This document shows positions 60,846 through 64,000 of a DNA stretch of 64,000 bases, piece by piece (position 1 is the stretch's first letter; each line of letters opens with the position of its first letter). Under the pieces are notes generated by a model. That model was not told the origin of the DNA. It searched no databases and was given only the letters and a program-made list of their open reading frames with translations. The stretch is from Prochlorococcus marinus XMU1419 (GTDB lineage: Bacteria > Cyanobacteriota > Cyanobacteriia > PCC-6307 > Cyanobiaceae): NCBI RefSeq assembly GCF_017695955.1, contig NZ_JAAORO010000002.1:1-64000 (forward strand), in the 5' to 3' direction. A program made the position numbers and the translations under genes.

Positions 60846-63332
60846 TTAATCACTATATTTTTTTACAAGTTTTTCTACTCTTTTTTCTATTGTTTCATTA
60901 CTTAAAGTATTTTTAAGTCTTTCAACTAATAAAGGAAAAGCAAAAGGAGTTGGAGTTTTTATCTCATTTAATAGCATTTTTAAATTTTTTAATCTTTCTA
61001 ATGATCTAGATATTCTTTTATTTTCTAATTGATATTCTTTAACTTCTTGATGCGATTGTTTTATCAAAAGATGGCCCTCTTCATATTTAGTAAAGACATC
61101 GTAAAAAAGACTTGAACTTATTTGAAGTTGAGAGGAGGTTTTTGTTTTGGTTGGATTATTTTGATTCACAAGTCCACTTATTTGGGCAATATTTTTAAAT
61201 CTACGTTTTGTTAATTCTGAAAAATTAATTGCATTTTCTAGATCTTCTTCTAATTTTTTGTTATTCAAAAAGTAATCAGCTTCTTTTTTTATTATGGAAA
61301 AATCATAATCTTCTGCGGTAGTTAAGCTGAATCCAAAATCATTGGCAGTAATACTAAATGTAGATTGTTTTAATTTTGCTAATCTCAAAGCCCATAAAAA
61401 TGCAATTCCTTCATTTACAAATTTGCCATCAAGTGTAAAAACAAAAAGATTTGATAAATCCTTGGTTTTATATATTTCTAAGAGGAATTCATCATTCTTT
61501 GGAATATTTGAAAGAACTTTTTGTTTCTTAAATATTGGGCGTAATGAATTGAGTTCAGGATTTAAGCAATCATAATTTTCTAGTTCGTTGCATATATCTA
61601 TTTCTTTTCTCAAACTCTCACAAAGTAGATCAGAAATTGCCATTTGACCTCCGACCCATGCAGGAATTAGAGAACTTTTTTTTGTTGATTTTTTAACGTA
61701 TAAAATCATATCTCTTATTCTTACAAATTGAAGCATTTTGCCGGCAAAGTAAAATGTATCTCCTGGATTTAATTTTGAAGCAAAATTCTCCTCCAAATTG
61801 CCTAAGGATTTACCTTTCATATATTTGACTTTCACAAATTTGTCACTTGTAATTGTCCCAATATTGAACTTATGCATTCTTATTAAAGATTTGTCTTTTA
61901 CAAAATATTTAAAGTTTTCATTATTATTTTGTGATTCTTCTTTAACTATCTTTTTATATTTTGGGTATGCTTTAAGACATTTCCCTCCATATTCTAAAAA
62001 GTCAAGACACCAATTCCAATCTTGATCCTTTAAGTTTCTATAACTCCAACAACTTTTAACTCTTTCTTTCTCAATTTTCGGATCAAAGCCATTTCCGCAT
62101 GCCAAACTTATTAGATGTTGAAGCAAAACATCATAAGATAATTCAGGAAGTCTTATTTTTTCATATATTCCCCTTTTTATAATTCTTCTCATTGAACTAA
62201 TCTCTAATAACTCTAAAGAATTAGTAGGCATAAAAATTATTTTCGATTTTCCACCCGGTCTATGCGCACTTCTCCCTGCTCTTTGAATAAGTCTAGCGAT
62301 ATTTTTTGCACTGCCAATTTGAACTATTTGATCTACAGGTTGAAAGTCAACTCCCAAATCTAAAGAGCTGGTGCAGACTACCCATTTTATTAATCCGTCT
62401 TTAACTCCTTCTTCAACTCTCTCTCTATCTTCTTTATCAAGGGAGCCGTGATGAAGTGCGATTTTGTCTTCCATCTCTGGCAGAAAAAATTTAAGACATT
62501 GGTACCATCTTTCAGATTGATTCCTTGTATTAGTGAATAATAAGGTACTTTTATTTTTATCCAATATTTTTAAAAGTGAAGAATGACTTCTAATCCCTAG
62601 ATGTCCACTCCATGGAAAGGTAGTTTCCTCCTCTGGTAAAACACTTATAATTTCAATCTCTTTTTGAATATTTGTACTTATTATTTTGGGTTTAATAGCG
62701 CTTATACCAACTATTGCTCTTGCCGCTTCTTCGATATTCCCAATAGTTGCAGACATTGCCCAAATTTGTAAATTTTTTATATTGCCTCTTAGCCAACTTA
62801 ATGATAATTCGCACTGGTTTCCTCTTTTACTACCCATCAATTCATGCCATTCGTCAATAATTATTGACGATAAATCCTGAAAAAGATTATTTGATTCTTT
62901 ATTAGAAAGTAAAAGAGATAAAGACTCTGGAGTTGTAATAAGAATATTAGGTGGTTTGGCTAACTGCTTTTTCTTTTCATATGGGGTGGTGTCCCCATTC
63001 CTAATCTGAACAGTGATTTCTTTGTTAAAATGCAAAGCTGCTAACTGTATGGAATTTTTTAAATCCCTACTTAGGGCTTTTAAAGGCGTTATTACCAATA
63101 TTTTTACACTTTTTTGATTTTTGGGATCTTCTATCTGTGATAGAGGCCCCATTAATGCAGCATAAGTTTTTCCGCATCCAGTAGGAACTTGTATTATTCC
63201 ATTCTCTCCATTTAAAAATGCTGACCATGATTCGATCTGGTAGGGTAATGGCTCCCATCCATTTGAGGAGAAAAACTGTTTAATTTTAGAAATTAAATTA
63301 TTTTGCCTACTATTTTGCGAAATATTTTTCAT
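60846..63332 (-). CDS. Ligase-associated DEXH-box helicase (Lhr-type)
   Basis: 828 residues. Motif I IQVPTGCGKTYAAL (near residue 40), motif II DEWH in IIDEWHEL, motif III MSATIG, motif VI QRAGRSAHRPGG, then a winged-helix and Lhr C-terminal region. It belongs to the ligase-associated family TIGR04121, an SF2 3'-5' helicase/translocase of DNA damage response. ATG overlaps the ligase gene end by four bases (ATGA). Confidence 0.92.
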   Translation of the reverse strand: MKNISQNSRQNNLISKIKQFFSSNGWEPLPYQIESWSAFLNGENGIIQVPTGCGKTYAALMGPLSQIEDPKNQKSVKILVITPLKALSRDLKNSIQLAALHFNKEITVQIRNGDTTPYEKKKQLAKPPNILITTPESLSLLLSNKESNNLFQDLSSIIIDEWHELMGSKRGNQCELSLSWLRGNIKNLQIWAMSATIGNIEEAARAIVGISAIKPKIISTNIQKEIEIISVLPEEETTFPWSGHLGIRSHSSLLKILDKNKSTLLFTNTRNQSERWYQCLKFFLPEMEDKIALHHGSLDKEDRERVEEGVKDGLIKWVVCTSSLDLGVDFQPVDQIVQIGSAKNIARLIQRAGRSAHRPGGKSKIIFMPTNSLELLEISSMRRIIKRGIYEKIRLPELSYDVLLQHLISLACGNGFDPKIEKERVKSCWSYRNLKDQDWNWCLDFLEYGGKCLKAYPKYKKIVKEESQNNNENFKYFVKDKSLIRMHKFNIGTITSDKFVKVKYMKGKSLGNLEENFASKLNPGDTFYFAGKMLQFVRIRDMILYVKKSTKKSSLIPAWVGGQMAISDLLCESLRKEIDICNELENYDCLNPELNSLRPIFKKQKVLSNIPKNDEFLLEIYKTKDLSNLFVFTLDGKFVNEGIAFLWALRLAKLKQSTFSITANDFGFSLTTAEDYDFSIIKKEADYFLNNKKLEEDLENAINFSELTKRRFKNIAQISGLVNQNNPTKTKTSSQLQISSSLFYDVFTKYEEGHLLIKQSHQEVKEYQLENKRISRSLERLKNLKMLLNEIKTPTPFAFPLLVERLKNTLSNETIEKRVEKLVKKYSD

Positions 63333-64000
63333 GATATCTTTTTCATAAGTTTATAAGCATTTTCTAGGCTATCTGCATCATTAATTTTTTTATCTTTTCT
63401 CCATTTTGTTATTCTTGGAAATCTTACTGCTATGCCTGACTTGTGACGTTTTGAAATTTGTATTTTCTCAAAAGATATTTCGAATACCATTTCTGGTTTT
63501 AAAGATCGAACAGGACCAAATTTTTCTATTGTATTTTTCCTGATCCATTTATCTAGCTCTTTAATCTCAATATTCGTTAAACCAGAATATGCACTTGCAA
63601 ATTTAACTAATTCTTGGTCTCTCCATAATGCAAAACTATAATCTGTATAAAGACCAGCTCTTATACCGCTGCCGCCTTTAGCGTAAATTAGAACTGCATC
63701 CAGTTGCATAGGATCAACTTTATATTTCCACCAAATACCTTTTTTTCTCCCAGACGCGTATATAGAAGTCTTTTTCTTAATTATTAATCCTTCAGTATTA
63801 TTTTCTCGAGATTTTTCTTTATAAGTTAAAGCATCAGACCAATCTTTAGGATAGATTAAATCACATAATTTGAAAATATCAGAGATATTATTCTCAGTTT
63901 GCTTTTGCCATTTTAAATAATATTTTTCTAAATTAATTCTTCTATTTTCTAATTTAATTTCTCTTATATCTCTTCCATTAATCTCTAAAAGATCATAAGC
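63329..64000 (-). CDS. ATP-dependent DNA ligase, C-terminal part (cut by window edge)
   Basis: The frame is open to the right edge, so the start and the active-site lysine lie outside. Visible from the edge: AYDLLEINGRDIR (motif III), EGLIIKKKTSIYASGRKKG then WWKYK (motifs IV-V), VDPMQLDAVLIYA, and the OB-fold domain with LYTDYSFALW and RFPRITKWRKDK. These match the ligase-associated TIGR04120 type. An ATG at 63709 is internal. With the helicase and PdeM it forms a repair operon. Confidence 0.9.
   Translation of the reverse strand, partial: AYDLLEINGRDIREIKLENRRINLEKYYLKWQKQTENNISDIFKLCDLIYPKDWSDALTYKEKSRENNTEGLIIKKKTSIYASGRKKGIWWKYKVDPMQLDAVLIYAKGGSGIRAGLYTDYSFALWRDQELVKFASAYSGLTNIEIKELDKWIRKNTIEKFGPVRSLKPEMVFEISFEKIQISKRHKSGIAVRFPRITKWRKDKKINDADSLENAYKLMKKIS

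Noticed and set aside
1-64000. tRNA, rRNA, CRISPR arrays, IS elements, prophage and attachment sites
   Set aside because: No cloverleaf-like segment with a TTCRA loop, no spaced repeats of CRISPR type and no transposase or integrase motifs were seen; a tRNA search by program would be decisive.

Overview
The window looks like a chromosomal segment of a high-light-adapted Prochlorococcus. The DNA is strongly AT-rich, genes are tightly packed and many proteins are very short. Marker genes agree: a B12-dependent ribonucleotide reductase, an Hli-type chlorophyll-binding protein, DUF1651 and other picocyanobacterial small-protein families, a 6S RNA directly downstream of purK, and a Pho gene order (phoB-phoR, porin, pstS, chrA, arsJ, gap, arsR, pstCAB) that I recall from this genus. 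I saw no IS element, phage gene, CRISPR array, rRNA or tRNA.

Layout. 0.0-0.4 kb: the end of a protein made of 90-bp tandem repeats. 0.4-7.5 kb: a type IV pilus block (pilC, pilT, pilB, a large prepilin-like protein, a PilP-like lipoprotein, a major-pilin-like gene; divergent pilD). 7.5-9 kb: small proteins, one in the YRG/DUF4278 family with a long leader. 9-32.8 kb: housekeeping genes, namely nrdJ, prfC, hslO, rsmE, a phosphonate/phosphite-type ABC transporter (phnD-phnC-fused phnE), an aspartate-type aminotransferase, a family-4 uracil-DNA glycosylase lacking most iron-sulfur ligands, ispG, a C-terminal processing protease, nadA, aroB and purK. 32.8-33.05 kb: 6S RNA and its terminator.

33.1-45.6 kb is an island of about 35 mostly tiny genes. 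It holds two copies of a DUF1651 cassette with the same promoter and palindrome, a stand-alone NAD+-ligase adenylation domain in a translationally coupled mini-operon, an Hli protein with an extra N-terminal membrane segment, a DnaJ-type zinc-finger protein, and several very short genes recognised by a strong Shine-Dalgarno sequence and/or a terminator.

45.7-59 kb carries a K+ channel, a cytochrome c6-like protein and the phosphate/arsenate module. PhoB-PhoR would sense phosphate limitation. The porin, PstS and PstCAB would move phosphate from outside to the cytoplasm. ArsR, Gap and ArsJ would detoxify arsenate taken up by the same route. Candidate Pho boxes lie between the porin and pstS and before pstC, and two palindromic ArsR-type operators lie between gap and arsR. 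The window ends (60.2-64.0 kb) in the ligase-associated DNA repair operon: ATP-dependent DNA ligase (cut by the edge), Lhr-type helicase and PdeM-type phosphoesterase.

Start codons were re-chosen for several genes (pilB, the PilP-like lipoprotein, phoB, the porin, the cytochrome, the first DUF1651 gene). TTG and GTG starts are common here. One phosphoesterase gene has no ATG, GTG or TTG start that keeps its metal-binding motif.
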